Source of the DNA: Gemmatimonadota bacterium
GTDB lineage: Bacteria > Latescibacterota > UBA2968 > GCA-2709665
DNA length: 64,000 nucleotides
Reading direction: 5' to 3'
NCBI GenBank assembly: GCA_028877215.1
Contig: JAPPFJ010000033.1
Location: 300,144 to 364,143, forward strand
Part shown: piece by piece, positions 17,751-27,104 of the stretch
Numbering within the stretch: the first letter of the stretch is position 1
Layout: every line of letters starts with the position of its first letter
Made by a program: the position numbers and the translations under genes
Notes under the pieces: generated by a model
What the model saw: the letters and a program-made list of their open reading frames with translations, nothing else
What the model was told of the DNA's origin: nothing
The model's database searches: none

Positions 17751-18125
17751 CTATTGCCCCTGGTTCTGTCCCTGGAGAACAGTCAGCGCATCCCACGTCG
17801 CCGGAAATCCGCCGAAGGCGCTCATCTGCAGCATAACCTCCTCTATCTCCGTCCTCGTCGAGCCGCAACCGAGGGCCCGGTCAATGTGAACAGCAAGTTG
17901 TTGCGGTCTGCCGAGTACCGTCAATGCCGCGATCGTGCATAGCAGACGGGTCTTGATGTCCAGCCCGTCACGTCCATACAGGTCGTGCATCACCTGCTCC
18001 ATCACGAGTCGTTCGAACTCCGGATGAAGTGTGCGCATCTTTTCGGCGGAGGCCTTTGCAGCGGCCTCTCCGAGCATCGACGAAAGAACCTTGCGGCCTG
18101 CTGCGTAGCGGTCGCTTTCGGTCAT
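17751..18125 (-). CDS. Carboxymuconolactone decarboxylase family protein
   Basis: The 124-residue product has the all-helical CMD pattern: FERLVMEQVMHDLYGRDGLDIKTRLLCTIAALTVLGRPQQLAVHIDRAL, then TRTEIEEVMLQMSAFGGFPATWDAL. It lacks the CxxC of the AhpD peroxidase branch, so it resembles PcaC-type or uncharacterised members. Family enzymes act in aromatic ring catabolism, although the pathway is not otherwise present here. It lies 86 nt downstream of the PhnB-like gene, possibly in one unit. Confidence 0.85.
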   Translation of the reverse strand: MTESDRYAAGRKVLSSMLGEAAAKASAEKMRTLHPEFERLVMEQVMHDLYGRDGLDIKTRLLCTIAALTVLGRPQQLAVHIDRALGCGSTRTEIEEVMLQMSAFGGFPATWDALTVLQGQNQGQ

Positions 18126-18211
18126 AAATCCTCCCCCTTGTTGTCGATTGAAATCTTGACTGAATCGGCGACCGCTGCGAGCCGGGCAAGGCGTCCGTCG
18201 GCGCGTGAGGC

Positions 18212-18688
18212 TTACTCATTGCGGAACACCTTCTCCATCCCGGCGATATCCAGCTTGTTCATCTTCATAAATGCCGCGGTGACGCGTTCGACCGCCGCCG
18301 CATCGTCGCTGGCCATCATTTCTCGCAGCGCGGTGGGAACGATTTGCCAGGAAACGCCGAAGCGGTCGGTCAGCCAGCCGCATCGGCCTTCCTCGCCGCC
18401 ATCGGCTGTCAGGCGTTCCCAAAGTGCGTCCACCTCGTTCTGATCGGCACAGTTGACCGACAGCGACATCGCCGGGCTGTGAGTGTACATTGGACCGCCG
18501 TTGATGATGCAGAACTCCTGCCCCGCCAGCTCAAACTCGGCGGTCATGATTTCGCCGGCCTTGCCCATGCCGGCTTCGGTATAGCGCGTGATATTTGTAA
18601 CGCGTGTATCTTCGAAACACGACGTGTAGAGTTCGAGCGCTTCCTCCACCCTGCCGTCAAACCACAGATTGGTGACGATTTTCTGCAT
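18212..18688 (-). CDS. PhnB-like VOC-superfamily protein (3-demethylubiquinone methyltransferase-like)
   Basis: ATG 18688 is chosen (GGAG 8 nt upstream; homologues begin MQKI...LWFDG). The upstream TTG/ATG at 18730/18727 with AGGAGG is an alternative. The 158-residue product shows NLWFDGRVEEALELYTSCF, AEFELAGQEFCIINGGP, LSVNCADQNEVDALWERL and RFGVSWQIVP, the signature of PhnB-type proteins of the glyoxalase fold. No metal triad of a true glyoxalase is evident. Enzymatic role unknown. Confidence 0.85.
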   Translation of the reverse strand: MQKIVTNLWFDGRVEEALELYTSCFEDTRVTNITRYTEAGMGKAGEIMTAEFELAGQEFCIINGGPMYTHSPAMSLSVNCADQNEVDALWERLTADGGEEGRCGWLTDRFGVSWQIVPTALREMMASDDAAAVERVTAAFMKMNKLDIAGMEKVFRNE

Positions 18689-18845
18689 GGGACATTCTCC
18701 ACTGTTCAGATTGACTGTATTCGCCATCAATGACTGGATCCTCCTGCCGGATTCCGAATAGAAAAGGAAGAATCACTCAGATGTCGGCGATGTGCATTTA
18801 GCAGACAAAGTACGAACTGTTACGACAGGATCCATGACAATTCAC

Positions 18846-20261
18846 TTATTCAAACAACCCCTCTATCAACGCACGAGCCCTTTCCACCACGGTTTCGAGG
18901 CAGCCCGGCGCGAGTTTGGCCCAGTAGGTCACGTCTTCGTTGGCCTCGTGTCCCCCACGGTTGTAGGCTTCCCGCGTGGGCAGGTAGCCAACGTAGTGCG
19001 TCGTGACGTGCGCCGGGAAGAGATACGGCGCCGGCGAGTTGGTCTTGAGCGCGAGTTGTCCTTCCACGAAGGGTTCTCCAGGCAGGCCGATAACGCACAG
19101 GTCGCCGATGCGGAACGCCTGGATTTCGTAGCTGAACTCGGCGTCCCGCTCCCGGCACAGTTCCACGCTTCGGGTCGAAGCGGCCCGGAACCAGCGCGGG
19201 TCCACGTTGCCGTCCGGTCCACGCGGCGGTTGGGGATTCTCGGACAGGATCGCATCGACCTCGCGCAGGCGCTCGGCCGGGATCTCGCGGAAGGGCAGGC
19301 AAAACGTATCAACACGATTGGACAGCGTATCGGTGTCGGCAACCGGCGTATTATGCACGATTCTTTCGGTCATCCGTGCCAGTTCGCGCCCCATTCGCCG
19401 GTGGTCAGGCCGGTAATCCGAATCGAAAGGATGCCTGGGGTTGATGTTGCCGCAGCAGCCGTTGACGACAAGCGGCACCGCCTCCGATCCGAAACACTGT
19501 TCCATCTCGCGCGTCCATGCGCCCGGCCAATCAGCCGACACCGCCCGGTAGGTGTCGCGATGACTGAACGCATTGACCGGGTGACAGGTGTAGTGCAGGA
19601 GAAAGGCCAGCGGCCGCTCATCCAGATCCCGGACGCAGCATACGCCGACTTCCGGGTCCATGGGTCCTTCGAGATAACAGACGTCCGTGTTTCCGAACGG
19701 CCTTTCTTCCCGGCCCGGCCGAGCGGGCATGATGATGGTTCCGTCGCGCCGAATGCCGCGACGATTGAACGCCAGGTCTCCCAGTACGCCGCGGCCCAGA
19801 CCGATGCGCGCGGGTTGCAGCCTGCCCGCCGCTTCGACTGCGGCCTCGACCGCGGCGGCGGCAGCCCGGTCGCCGTAGGCGCGTTCGGCCCCGCGCAGGT
19901 ACTCCGTCTGCTCGCTGTTCTCCAGGGGGAAATCCTGATCCAGCATGAAGTAGCCCAGGCTCGGCGCGGAGTGCGTCTGGGTGGCCTGGACCATAATCGC
20001 CTCGGGCGCGATGCCGGTCCGCTCGGCTATGGCGGCGCGGATCCGGTCCGTGTAGTCCTGAGTGACGATCGTCAGATCCAGGATCACCAGGCAGACGCGC
20101 CGGCCGCCGCTTTCGAAGACGACAGCTCTTGCAAAGAGCCGGTCCATCACGGTCTCCGCCGGGCGGTGCTCGCCGGCGCCGCTTCCGGCCAGGTGCGTCC
20201 CCAATGGCGGCGTGATGTCAACCGTCGCCGCTCCCGCTCTCAATTGGTTGGTATTGGACAT
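18846..20261 (-). CDS. Neutral/alkaline ceramidase-like hydrolase domain protein
   Basis: ATG 20261 follows AAGGA; 471 residues. It has the N-terminal features of the neutral/alkaline non-lysosomal ceramidase family: AAATVDITPPLGTHLAG, FARAVVFESGGRRVCLVILDL, then QATQTHSAPSLGY (Zn-ligand type His), HYTCHPVN and VNGCCGNINPRHP. No signal peptide, so likely cytoplasmic, unlike secreted ceramidases. It is common in environmental MAGs, where it may hydrolyse amides other than ceramide. A degraded copy of its C-terminal end is at 21585-21665. Confidence 0.85.
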   Translation of the reverse strand: MSNTNQLRAGAATVDITPPLGTHLAGSGAGEHRPAETVMDRLFARAVVFESGGRRVCLVILDLTIVTQDYTDRIRAAIAERTGIAPEAIMVQATQTHSAPSLGYFMLDQDFPLENSEQTEYLRGAERAYGDRAAAAAVEAAVEAAGRLQPARIGLGRGVLGDLAFNRRGIRRDGTIIMPARPGREERPFGNTDVCYLEGPMDPEVGVCCVRDLDERPLAFLLHYTCHPVNAFSHRDTYRAVSADWPGAWTREMEQCFGSEAVPLVVNGCCGNINPRHPFDSDYRPDHRRMGRELARMTERIVHNTPVADTDTLSNRVDTFCLPFREIPAERLREVDAILSENPQPPRGPDGNVDPRWFRAASTRSVELCRERDAEFSYEIQAFRIGDLCVIGLPGEPFVEGQLALKTNSPAPYLFPAHVTTHYVGYLPTREAYNRGGHEANEDVTYWAKLAPGCLETVVERARALIEGLFE

Positions 20262-20442
20262 GGTTTTTCCTTTTTGCACCGAAGGCGTTTAAGGGTACAA
20301 TGGGTTTGACGACTTGCCGGCCCGAAATCCGGACCTTATTCGAAACCCACGAGATTGAATGGCAATCGTTAACAGACAACAGAAACATACATGCATCCAT
20401 TTTGCGCAGAAGTCACGCAGTAATTTCCCGAGGAAAAGTGCT

Positions 20443-21582
20443 ATGGATATCCAAACCCGTCTCGTTCACACCGGAGAGGAGCGCATCGAGGGCGCCGTCG
20501 TGCTGCCGATCTTCCAGAGCTCGACGTTTGTCTCGCAGGACGAGCAAGACTACAACGACATCCGCTATCTCCGCCTGAACAACACACCCAACCACCGCGC
20601 ATTGCACGCCAAGCTGGCCGCGGTCTGCGGCGGAGAGGACGCGCTCGTAGCCGGCTCGGGGATGGCCGCGATCACGACGGCGCTGATGACGGTGCTCGAA
20701 AACGGCGATCATCTGCTGATCCAGGACTGTCTCTACGGAGGAACGCACAGTTTTGTGACGCAGGATGCGCCGCGCCTGGGGATGAGCTTCGACTTCATCG
20801 CCGGGAACGCGCCGGAGACGTGGGCGGGCAAGCTCCGTCCGGAAACCCGGGCGATTTACGTGGAGACCATGACCAATCCGCTGTTGGAGATCGCCGATTT
20901 GGAGGCCGTTGTGGAATTCGCCCGCGAATATGGGCTGGTCTCCCTGATCGACAACACCTTTGCCTCCCCGTGCAACTTCCGACCGCTGGAAATCGGGTTC
21001 GACATCGAACTGCACAGCGCGACCAAGTACCTGAACGGTCACTCGGACCTGGTTGCGGGCGCGATCACAGGGTCCTCCGCACACGTCAAGGCCATCAGGC
21101 ACAAGCTGAATCATCTTGGCGGTTCGCTGGATACGCACGCCTGTTTTCTGCTGCAGCGGGGCTTGAAGACATTGGCGCTCAGAATGCGCCAACACAACGA
21201 GAACGGTCTGACGCTGGCGCGCTATTTAACCGGACAGGAGCAGGTGGCCCGGGTGAACTCTCCGGGTCTGGAGAGCCATCCGCAATACGAGAGGGCACAG
21301 CGATTGTTTAGCGGAGCGGGCGGGGTGCTGAGCTTTGAGTTGCACGGCGGCGTGGCGGCGGCCGAGCGGCTGCTGTCCGGGCTGACGCTGCCGGTAACGG
21401 CCCCCAGTCTCGGTGGCGTCGAAACCCTCATTACCCGTCCGGCCGCCACCTCGCACAGCGGCATGAGCCCGGAGGATCGGGCGGAATTGGGTATTACCGA
21501 TGGCCTCGTCCGCGTGGCGTGCGGCATCGAGGCCGCCGGGGATCTGTGCGCGGACTTCGCGAAGGCGTTCGCCGATATGTAG
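20443..21582 (+). CDS. Trans-sulfuration PLP enzyme (cystathionine gamma-lyase/synthase type)
   Basis: ATG 20443 is chosen (GAGGAAAA 9 nt upstream; start MDIQTRLVHTGEE is typical), giving 379 residues. The Cys/Met-metabolism PLP fold is clear: SGMAAITTALMTVL, LYGGTH, ETMTNPLLEIADL, LIDNTFASP and the Schiff-base Lys195 in SATKYLNGHSDLVAG. The C-terminal domain has SLGGVETLITRPAATSHSG. It could be cystathionine gamma-lyase, gamma-synthase or methionine gamma-lyase; family members cannot be separated by eye. Confidence 0.92.
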   Translation: MDIQTRLVHTGEERIEGAVVLPIFQSSTFVSQDEQDYNDIRYLRLNNTPNHRALHAKLAAVCGGEDALVAGSGMAAITTALMTVLENGDHLLIQDCLYGGTHSFVTQDAPRLGMSFDFIAGNAPETWAGKLRPETRAIYVETMTNPLLEIADLEAVVEFAREYGLVSLIDNTFASPCNFRPLEIGFDIELHSATKYLNGHSDLVAGAITGSSAHVKAIRHKLNHLGGSLDTHACFLLQRGLKTLALRMRQHNENGLTLARYLTGQEQVARVNSPGLESHPQYERAQRLFSGAGGVLSFELHGGVAAAERLLSGLTLPVTAPSLGGVETLITRPAATSHSGMSPEDRAELGITDGLVRVACGIEAAGDLCADFAKAFADM

Positions 21583-21584
21583 GA

Positions 21585-21665
21585 TTAGTCCGGCAGGTTG
21601 CCGACGTAGTGCATCATGAGGTGCGCCGGAATGAGAACAGGCGCCGCCGGGTTCTTTCTGCGTTC
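21585..21665 (-). pseudogene. Remnant of a second ceramidase-like gene (C-terminal fragment)
   Basis: Minus-strand translation reads RKNPAAPVLIPAHLMMHYVG, then NLPD and a stop. The intact gene at 18846-20261 has TNSPAPYLFPAHVTTHYVGYLPT at the corresponding place. The match is limited to about 27 codons and is followed by a TAA. It lies between the PLP enzyme and the small membrane protein and is best read as a decayed paralogue or recombination scar. Confidence 0.65.
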
Positions 21666-21698
21666 GAGGTGTCAACTTCAACATCCAGAGGAGAAAAA

Positions 21699-22001
21699 AT
21701 GGACGAGACAACGCAATACCTGAGAGATATAAAGCGGATTTTGGTCGTCACAATGTGGGTCCTGGTAGCGATCCTCATTCTTCTTGTTGGTGGCGCAATT
21801 GGTCTTTGCGTCGGCTACTTGTATCTATTGGAACAGGTCCAGGTTGTTGCGGCCAAGATGGAAGTTATGCTCAAAGCTCTTGAGCCGGCAGTTCCCAAGA
21901 TCGAAGCACTTGTACAATCGTTGCAATCTGTCGTAGAAAGGGTTGAGGCTGCAATGGAGCCGATTCAGTCCTTTCTTTCGCGGTTTGGGTGGAAAAGGTG
22001 A
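21699..22001 (+). CDS. Small membrane protein with coiled-coil tail
   Basis: ATG 21699 follows AGAGGAGA; 100 residues. A short cytoplasmic head (MDETTQYLRDIKRI) precedes a transmembrane helix of about 24 residues (LVVTMWVLVAILILLVGGAI). The rest (LLEQVQVVAAKMEVMLKALEPAVPKIEALVQSLQSVVERVE) is an amphipathic helix, likely a coiled coil, ending SFLSRFGWKR. I recognise no family; it may be an anchored adaptor. Confidence 0.75.
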   Translation: MDETTQYLRDIKRILVVTMWVLVAILILLVGGAIGLCVGYLYLLEQVQVVAAKMEVMLKALEPAVPKIEALVQSLQSVVERVEAAMEPIQSFLSRFGWKR

Positions 22002-22140
22002 GACTGTAGATTGACGTACGCATAGAGCCAGATTCCCCTTGCTTGTGAGCGAGGGAATTCCGTATTTTTTCCCTCTGTGCAGGCATGTATTGATTCCGAA
22101 ATGTTGCTCCATAACCATTCGATTTTACAGGAGGAATGAA

Positions 22141-24273
22141 ATGACATCCAACCAGGACTGGTGGCCGGATCAGTTGAATCTGAAGCCCCTCCGCCAGAAT
22201 TCTCCCGCGTCCGATCCGATGGGCGGGGATTTCGACTACGCCGAGGCGGTCAGCACCCTCGACGTCGATGCGTTGAAGAAGGACATCGAAGAGGTCATGA
22301 CCACCTCCCAGGACTGGTGGCCGGCCGACTACGGCCACTACGGTCCGCTCTTCATCCGTATGACCTGGCACGCCGCCGGCACGTACCGCATCAGCGACGG
22401 CCGGGGCGGCGGCGGCTCCGGCCACCAGCGCTTCGCCCCCCTCAACAGTTGGCCGGACAACGGAAATCTCGACAAGGCACGGCGCCTGCTCTGGCCGGTC
22501 AAGAAGAAATACGGCCGGAACCTGTCCTGGGCCGACCTCATCATCTTCGCCGGAGACTGCGCCCTGGAGTCGATGGGCTTCAAGACCTTCGGATTCGCCT
22601 TCGGACGCCCGGACGTCTGGGAGGCTGACGAGACGGACTGGGGCGCGGAGACGACGTGGCTCGACGATCGGCGCCACGGCGCCGACGGCGAGCTCCATGG
22701 GCCTCTGGGCGCCGACCACATGGGTCTCATCTACGTGAACCCGGAGGGACCGAACGGCAATCCCGATCCATGCGCCGCGGCACAATATATCCGACAGACG
22801 TTCAAACGCATGGCGATGGATGACGAAGAGACCGTGGCGCTGATCGCCGGCGGACACACGTTCGGCAAGGCGCATGGCGCCGCACCTGAGGATCATGTCG
22901 GCCCCGAACCGGAAGGGGCCGGGATAGAGGAGCAGGGATTCGGCTGGAAGAGCAGCCACGGCAGCGGCAAAGGCAGCGACTCGATCACCAGCGGGCTGGA
23001 AGGCGCCTGGACAAGCAACCCGGTAAAGTGGGACAACGAGTTCTTCGAGAATCTTCACGCACACGACTGGGAATTGACGAAGAGTCCGGCGGGGAAATGC
23101 CAATATGCGCCGAAGAACGCGGCTGAAGCGGCCACGGTGCCGGACGCACACGATCCGTCGAAGAAGCACGCGCCGATGATGCTCACGACGGACCTCTCAC
23201 TGAGAATGGACCCGGAATACGCGCCCATCGCAAAACGCTTCCTGGAAAACCCGACGGAATTTGCAGACGCCTTCGCCAGGGCGTGGTTCAAGCTGATCCA
23301 TCGGGACATGGGCCCCCGCAGCCGGTATATCGGACCCCTGGTTCCATCCGAGCCGCTGTTGTGGCAGGACCCCGTGCCCGACGTGGACCACGACCTGGTC
23401 GGGGAGCAGGATATCGCCGACCTTAAATCGAAGGTCCTCGCTTCCGGATTGTCCGTGTCACAGCTGGTCTCCACTGCATGGGCGTCCGCGGCGTCGTTCC
23501 GCGGCACCGACAAGCGCGGTGGCGCGAACGGGGCCCGCATCCGCCTCGCCCCGCAGAAGGACTGGGAAGTAAACGACCCCGCCGCACTAAACGAGACGCT
23601 GCAGACACTGGAGCGGATCCAGGCGGAATTCAACAGTTCTCAGAGCGGCGGGACGCGGGTCTCTCTCGCCGACCTGATCGTCCTGGCCGGGTGCGCGGGC
23701 GTGGAACAGGCTGCCAGGAACGCCGGGCACGACGTGGAGGTCCCATTTTCGCCTGGGCGCACGGACGCGACGCCGGAGTGGACCGACGCGGAGTCGTTTG
23801 CCGTGCTCGAACCCACCGCCGACGGGTTCCGCAACTACCTCCAGGCGGGGCAGGAAGGCAAACCGGAGGACCTGCTGGTCGAGCGGGCCGGCATGCTGAC
23901 TCTTACCGCTCCCGAGACGACGGCGCTGGTCGGCGGCATGCGGGTCCTGAATGCCAACACCGGGCAGTCCGGACACGGCGTGTTCACCGATCGCCCGGGG
24001 ACGTTGACCAATGACTTCTTCGTGAATCTGCTCGACATGGACACGGAGTGGAACGCCTCCGATGGTTCGCAGGACGTATTTGAGGGACGCGATGCCGGGA
24101 CCGGCGAGCTAAAGTGGACCGGCACCAGGGTGGACCTCGTCTTCGGTTCGAACTCCGAACTCCGGTCCTACGCGGAAGTCTACGGATGCGACGATGCGCA
24201 GGACGTGTTCGTTCGAGACTTTGTAAACGCGTGGGACAAGGTCATGAATCTCGATCGCTTCGACCTGGCCTGA
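22141..24273 (+). CDS. katG: Catalase-peroxidase KatG
   Basis: ATG 22141 with AGGAGG 7 nt upstream; 710 residues, the normal KatG length. The distal site R73-M-T-W76-H77 (TWHAAGTYR), Tyr198 (GLIYVNPEGPNG) and Met224 (RMAMDDEE) can form the Trp-Tyr-Met adduct; the proximal ligand is His239 (GGHTFGKAHG). Both peroxidase-like domains are complete. It removes H2O2 and oxidises other donors in the cytoplasm. BCP peroxiredoxin follows 53 nt later in the same direction, suggesting a peroxide-defence pair. Confidence 0.97.
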   Translation: MTSNQDWWPDQLNLKPLRQNSPASDPMGGDFDYAEAVSTLDVDALKKDIEEVMTTSQDWWPADYGHYGPLFIRMTWHAAGTYRISDGRGGGGSGHQRFAPLNSWPDNGNLDKARRLLWPVKKKYGRNLSWADLIIFAGDCALESMGFKTFGFAFGRPDVWEADETDWGAETTWLDDRRHGADGELHGPLGADHMGLIYVNPEGPNGNPDPCAAAQYIRQTFKRMAMDDEETVALIAGGHTFGKAHGAAPEDHVGPEPEGAGIEEQGFGWKSSHGSGKGSDSITSGLEGAWTSNPVKWDNEFFENLHAHDWELTKSPAGKCQYAPKNAAEAATVPDAHDPSKKHAPMMLTTDLSLRMDPEYAPIAKRFLENPTEFADAFARAWFKLIHRDMGPRSRYIGPLVPSEPLLWQDPVPDVDHDLVGEQDIADLKSKVLASGLSVSQLVSTAWASAASFRGTDKRGGANGARIRLAPQKDWEVNDPAALNETLQTLERIQAEFNSSQSGGTRVSLADLIVLAGCAGVEQAARNAGHDVEVPFSPGRTDATPEWTDAESFAVLEPTADGFRNYLQAGQEGKPEDLLVERAGMLTLTAPETTALVGGMRVLNANTGQSGHGVFTDRPGTLTNDFFVNLLDMDTEWNASDGSQDVFEGRDAGTGELKWTGTRVDLVFGSNSELRSYAEVYGCDDAQDVFVRDFVNAWDKVMNLDRFDLA

Positions 24274-24326
24274 TCTCAGCGGGCGGTCACAACGGTGCAT
24301 TTAATGTAGCAGAAGAGAGGACCGCG

Positions 24327-24803
24327 ATGGCAATCACGCTGGGGGCGGGCGATGCCGCCCCGGATTTCGAACTTGCCGATCAGGACGGCAACGTCCATTC
24401 GCTGGCCGGATACCGGGGCCGGACGGTCGTACTCTATTTCTATCCACGCGATAACACACCGGGCTGTACGATTCAGGCCTGCTCATTGCGGGACAATCAC
24501 GCCGAAATCGTGGCTGAGGGCGCAGCCGTGCTCGGCGTTTCGAGAGACGATGCCGATTCGCACCGGGGTTTCCGCGAAAGCCAGCGGCTGCCGTTTCCGC
24601 TGCTGGTAGATGCCGACGCAACCGTCTCCACCCGGTATGGCGCATGGGGCGAGAAGGTACTCTACGGCCGCCGGTTCGAGGGCATGACCCGGTCGACGTT
24701 CATCATCGGCCCGGATGGTATTCTGACCAAGGTCTGGAAACGCGCCCGGGCCGCCGGCCACGGCGCGGCCGTACTCAAGGCGCTGCGCGAGTCAGGCCGG
24801 TAG
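24327..24803 (+). CDS. bcp: Peroxiredoxin of the BCP (thioredoxin-dependent thiol peroxidase) family
   Basis: ATG 24327 follows AGAGAGG (24315-24321); the longer upstream frame overlaps katG in another frame and is rejected. The product has 158 residues: GDAAPDFELADQDG, then the active site TPGC47-T-x-Q-x-C52, typical of 1-Cys/atypical 2-Cys BCP. VSRDDADSHRGFRES and RSTFIIGPDG follow. The cysteines are present here, in contrast to the candidate seleno-peroxiredoxin at 13480-14073. Downstream of katG in the same direction. Confidence 0.93.
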   Translation: MAITLGAGDAAPDFELADQDGNVHSLAGYRGRTVVLYFYPRDNTPGCTIQACSLRDNHAEIVAEGAAVLGVSRDDADSHRGFRESQRLPFPLLVDADATVSTRYGAWGEKVLYGRRFEGMTRSTFIIGPDGILTKVWKRARAAGHGAAVLKALRESGR

Positions 24804-24835
24804 TCTGTCCCGGGTCGTAACCGTTGGGAGCCAGG

Positions 24836-25339
24836 GTGATCGATCCAACTGTTCAGACGCAGATGGTCGTCCGGCGGCCGATCGACGAAGTGTTCAACGC
24901 GTTCATCGACCCCGCCGCCACCACCCGATTCTGGTTCACCGGGAGCAGCGGCAGGCTGGAGCCGGGCGCGAAGGTGACATGGGAATGGGAGATGTACGGC
25001 GTCTCCGCGGAGGTCCACGTCAGGTCGGTCGAACCTCCCACCAGAATTCTCATCGAATGGGACGATCCGCCGACGACCGTCGAATGGCAGTTCACTTCTC
25101 TGGAAGCGGAAGCCACCCTCGTTCAGATCACCAACACCGGGTTCAAGGGGACTGAGGAGAACGTCATCGGCATGGCGCTCGACTCGATGGGCGGTTTCTC
25201 TCTCGTCCTCGCCGCGCTCAAGGCATGGTTGGAGCATGGTATCGCCCTGAATCTGGTAGCGGATCGCAATCCGGAGGCCAGCGTTTGTCATTATTCTCCT
25301 ACGCAGCCATCATCGGCAGAGGGAAATGGGGACGGATGA
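24836..25339 (+). CDS. SRPBCC/AHSA1-domain protein
   Basis: GTG 24836 (GGGAG 5 nt upstream) is preferred to TTG 24824. The 167-residue product has the helix-grip fold pattern: RRPIDEVFNAFIDPAATTRFWFTGSSGRLEPGAKVTWEW, VRSVEPPTRILIEWDDPPTTVEWQF, and the C-terminal helix LVLAALKAWLEHGIALNL. It is of the activator-of-Hsp90-like/polyketide cyclase-like class with no assignable ligand. Confidence 0.85.
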   Translation: MIDPTVQTQMVVRRPIDEVFNAFIDPAATTRFWFTGSSGRLEPGAKVTWEWEMYGVSAEVHVRSVEPPTRILIEWDDPPTTVEWQFTSLEAEATLVQITNTGFKGTEENVIGMALDSMGGFSLVLAALKAWLEHGIALNLVADRNPEASVCHYSPTQPSSAEGNGDG

Positions 25340-25417
25340 CGCCGAAGCAGCCACGTTCTGCGGGAACCGACCGCTGACTTCGAAGATGGGCTCTCGCGGC
25401 GAGGAAAGACCTGAGAC

Positions 25418-25918
25418 ATGAGTGACGAAACGAGTCAGATGGTCGAAGTCCTGGCGGAGCATCATTTCCAGCACGCGACGGCGGACGAGGTCTACGACGC
25501 ATGGCTCAACCCTCAGGACGTGCGGAAGTGGATGAGCCATGCCCTGGTAAAGTTCGGCCTTCCGGGAGAGATCGTTCGAATCGAGATCAATCCTCGTCCA
25601 GGCGGCGCCTTTCTGTTCAGTGACATGCGTGACGGCGAAGAGATGCGACATTGGGGCACCTACCTGACTCTGGAGCGCCCCTCGGTCATCCAGTGTACCT
25701 GGTTTACACGGGAGCTGTCCGAGCGGGAGGGATCATCCATTGTGAGGATCGAGATCGCTCCCCGGGCGGGCGGTTGCTCGGCGAAGCTCGCCCACAGGAT
25801 GCCTGCGACCTTCGCGAAGTACACGGAGCGAGCAAAGCATGGTTGGGAGACACTGCTGGCCTCGACGGAAGCAAGCCTCCAGCCCGGTTTTTCTGCGCCC
25901 CAGGGGACGTCTGAATGA
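25418..25918 (+). CDS. SRPBCC/AHSA1-domain protein (second copy)
   Basis: ATG 25418 with GAGGAAAG upstream; 166 residues. HHFQHATADEVYDAWLNPQDVRKWMSH, PGGAFLFSDMRDGEEMRHWGTYLTLERPSVIQCTWF and the final helix KHGWETLLASTE give an AHSA1-type domain, diverged from the neighbour at 24836-25339. The two probably derive from an old tandem duplication. Role unknown; the small-molecule binding cavity has no recognisable specificity. Confidence 0.85.
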   Translation: MSDETSQMVEVLAEHHFQHATADEVYDAWLNPQDVRKWMSHALVKFGLPGEIVRIEINPRPGGAFLFSDMRDGEEMRHWGTYLTLERPSVIQCTWFTRELSEREGSSIVRIEIAPRAGGCSAKLAHRMPATFAKYTERAKHGWETLLASTEASLQPGFSAPQGTSE

Positions 25919-25949
25919 GACTTGGCTCAGGAGAAAGGGGAATTCGGCC

Positions 25950-27089
25950 ATGATTGAATGGCTTGGAATCGGCCACCTGTTCGAGCTTTCCCGCACGGAA
26001 GCGATTGCGGGTTTCTTGACCCCGCTGGCAATCTTCGTCGCGTTCTTCCTGGCGCAACTCATATTGCCGGGAAAGCGGGTGCCAGGCTACGTGATCAATG
26101 CGGAAACAGGAGCGCCAAGGAACTATCGGCTGAACGGGCTGCTGGTGTATGCAATCGCGCTGATCGTATGGGCATTCGAACTCACCGGAATCCCCCTGGA
26201 CTGGTTCTACCGAACATCCATCTATTCTGTGGCCGGAGGAACGGTCTTCGCCATTCTCTTTACAATCGTCGCGGTGTTCAGCCAGCCGCGGGGCGAAGTA
26301 AAGAATCCGCTTTTGGCGCTGTGGTTCGGGCGGGCCCGTGAATTGTCGTTCTTCAACAACCGCATTGACGTGAAGATGTATCTGTATGTCGTGGGTGGGG
26401 CGATGCTGGCGCTCAACGCGCTGTCCGGGGCCGCCTATCACTACAAGCTCTTTGGCGAAGATTCCAATCCGGGCGTCTTCCTTTACGCGGCGTTCTTCGT
26501 GTTCTACATTCTGGACTACTGCATTTTCGAGCGCGTCCAGCTATATACCTTCGATCTGATCCATGAGAGGCTGGGCTTCAAGTTGCTGTGGGGCTGCCTC
26601 GTTGTCTACGGGTGGCTGTTCATCCTCCCGTTGTGGGGGATGGCGGTTTACCCGGACCCCGGATTCTCGCCCGCGTGGAAGAATGTCTGGCTCATAGGCA
26701 CGGGTGCGCTGTTCCTGTTCGGGTGGGGCATCTCGCGCGGCGCCAACCTGCAGAAATACTCATTCAAACGATGGCCCGACCGTAAGTTTCTGGGTCTCAT
26801 CGAGCCTGTGTACATCGAGGCAGGGAACCGCAAGATCCTTTGCAGCGGGCTGTGGGGTGTCTCCCGCCACTTCAACTACATGGGCGAAGGGATCCTCGCC
26901 CTGTCGATCGCCCTGGTGTTCGGCTACTTCGCGAATCCGTGGGTCTGGACCTACTTTGTTTTCATCGTCTCGATGTTCAGCTGGCGTCAACACGATGACG
27001 ACATCTATTGCGCGGAGAAATACGGCCCCGAAAAATGGGCGGAATATCAGACAAGGGTGAAGTATCGGATAATTCCGGGGATATATTGA
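25950..27089 (+). CDS. ERG4/ERG24-like multi-pass membrane reductase
   Basis: ATG 25950; 379 residues with about ten hydrophobic helices. The C-terminal third has the hallmark of the sterol C14/C24 reductase and DUF1295 group: GLWGVSRHFNYMGEGIL, SWRQHDDDIYCAEKYGPEKWAEY and the final YRIIPGIY. Such enzymes reduce double bonds with NADPH in membrane lipids. Other steroid-reductase-like genes occur at 54484-55242, so sterol or terpenoid modification is possible. GGAGAAAGGGG lies upstream. Confidence 0.85.
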   Translation: MIEWLGIGHLFELSRTEAIAGFLTPLAIFVAFFLAQLILPGKRVPGYVINAETGAPRNYRLNGLLVYAIALIVWAFELTGIPLDWFYRTSIYSVAGGTVFAILFTIVAVFSQPRGEVKNPLLALWFGRARELSFFNNRIDVKMYLYVVGGAMLALNALSGAAYHYKLFGEDSNPGVFLYAAFFVFYILDYCIFERVQLYTFDLIHERLGFKLLWGCLVVYGWLFILPLWGMAVYPDPGFSPAWKNVWLIGTGALFLFGWGISRGANLQKYSFKRWPDRKFLGLIEPVYIEAGNRKILCSGLWGVSRHFNYMGEGILALSIALVFGYFANPWVWTYFVFIVSMFSWRQHDDDIYCAEKYGPEKWAEYQTRVKYRIIPGIY

Positions 27090-27104
27090 AAGAGCGATCA
27101 GCTA

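Noticed and set aside
18792..20309. 505-aa plus-strand frame over the ceramidase-like gene
   Set aside because: Arg/Gln/Val-rich composition and no motif; the minus-strand reading has conserved family features.
22011..22140. Promoter or Fur/PerR box upstream of katG
   Set aside because: A TTGACG at 22011 lacks a properly spaced -10 box; no convincing operator palindrome.
21871..23169. 432-aa minus-strand frame over katG
   Set aside because: Overlaps the unmistakable KatG catalytic region; no start signals.
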